Assembly: GCA_003483885.1 (NCBI GenBank)
Contig: DMXI01000369.1
Location: forward strand, 1-16,370
Origin: Microscillaceae bacterium
GTDB lineage: Bacteria > Bacteroidota > Bacteroidia > Cytophagales > Microscillaceae
Length of the DNA: 16,370 nt
Reading direction: 5' to 3'
The first letter of the stretch is position 1. Each line of letters opens with the position of its first letter. The translations under genes were made by a program, and so were the position numbers. This document shows, in pieces, positions 16,198 to 16,370 of the stretch. A model generated the notes under the pieces. It did no database searches. It was given only the letters and a program-made list of their open reading frames with translations, and was not told the DNA's origin.

Positions 16198-16370
16198 GGC
16201 CCTTCATCTAACTGTGTCAGATAATATTTAGGAGAGTGCAGTTTTTACTCGCTCTCCAAATTTAATATGTAACTGCGAAATAACGGGGCTCCACTTATGA
16301 AGGGGTTGAGTCCATTTCTGTTCAATATTTTTCACTACTAGATAGACTAACTTCAGTAAAGCCATATCTG
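16198..16370 (-). mobile_element. Right end of an IS256-family insertion sequence (rest beyond window)
   Basis: The transposase 3' end at 16228-16370 plus about 30 bases after its stop mark the end of an IS256-like element. On the minus strand the sequence after the stop contains CTGACACAGTTAG and then GGGCC, which looks like an IS256-type terminal repeat. The exact boundary and target duplication cannot be fixed because the other end is outside the window; 16198 is an estimate. Confidence 0.6.
16228..16370 (-). CDS. IS256-family (mutator-type) transposase, C-terminal 46 residues
   Basis: The minus-strand frame is open from the window edge to TAA at 16230-16228, giving 46 residues. It contains ALLKLVYLVVKNIEQKW followed by a TQPLHKW segment, a SQLHIKFGER segment and a short tail. 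This order (Ala-Leu-Tyr-Leu helix, NIxxKW, P-x-x-x-W, then SQLxIxFxxR) is characteristic of the extreme C-terminus of IS256-family transposases. The catalytic DDE residues lie outside the window, so whether the element is intact cannot be judged. It sits beyond the decayed end of the A-B array and may have replaced or disrupted a further B gene. Confidence 0.8.
   Translation of the reverse strand, partial: DMALLKLVYLVVKNIEQKWTQPLHKWSPVISQLHIKFGERVKTALS

Noticed and set aside
16231..16257. GGAGAG...CTCTCC inverted repeat as a terminator
   Set aside because: It lies inside the transposase coding sequence, within codons of the conserved C-terminus, and has no following T run appropriate to the plus-strand array.
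1..16370. CRISPR arrays, tRNA or rRNA genes, integrase or attachment sites
   Set aside because: No regularly spaced repeats, cloverleaf sequences or rRNA-like stretches were seen. The only mobile-element signal is the IS256-type end on the right.

Overview
The window looks like chromosomal DNA of a Bacteroidota species, most likely a Cytophagales-type gliding bacterium such as Microscilla (inference, moderate to low confidence). The support is AT-rich DNA, no clear Shine-Dalgarno sequences, Sec-secreted proteins whose mature ends begin near Q-S, and several SPII lipoproteins. No rRNA, tRNA or CRISPR array is visible.

Layout. Positions 1-8431 hold three long genes on the minus strand. In transcription order they are a 738-residue protein with three related beta-rich segments and no recognised family, then srfB (1049 residues, actin/Hsp70-like ATPase fold), then srfC (P-loop, dynamin-like GTPase, 873 residues seen and running off the left edge). 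A hairpin and about 395 noncoding bases separate the first gene from srfB; srfB and srfC are only 48 bases apart. A 270-base AT-rich region (8438-8709) separates this block from a divergent plus-strand block at 8710-15720. That block encodes a single-pass inner-membrane protein, two related secreted proteins (called family A here, with a possible CsgG/LpoB-like fold) and three related lipoproteins (family B) that each have a coiled coil followed by a diverged OmpA-like peptidoglycan-binding domain.

The plus-strand block is a tandem array of A-B pairs that is decaying. The A genes before B2 and B3 and after B3 are broken: one has an internal deletion, one has a frameshift plus two nonsense codons, and one is a heavily mutated remnant. 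The B genes are intact. Broken A copies still abut B genes through ATGA stop/start overlaps, which shows the ancestral gene order. At the right edge is the 3' end of an IS256-family transposase on the minus strand.

Working model (inference): the two divergent blocks could form one envelope-spanning apparatus. Its parts would be a cytosolic SrfB ATPase and SrfC GTPase with the 738-residue protein as a cytosolic adaptor, the membrane protein as a link across the inner membrane, A proteins in the periplasm, and B lipoproteins anchoring the outer membrane to peptidoglycan. SrfB and SrfC are known from the Salmonella srfABC genes and from SrfABC proteins of insect-pathogenic bacteria. The coupling here to an A/B envelope array is the part that may be undescribed.
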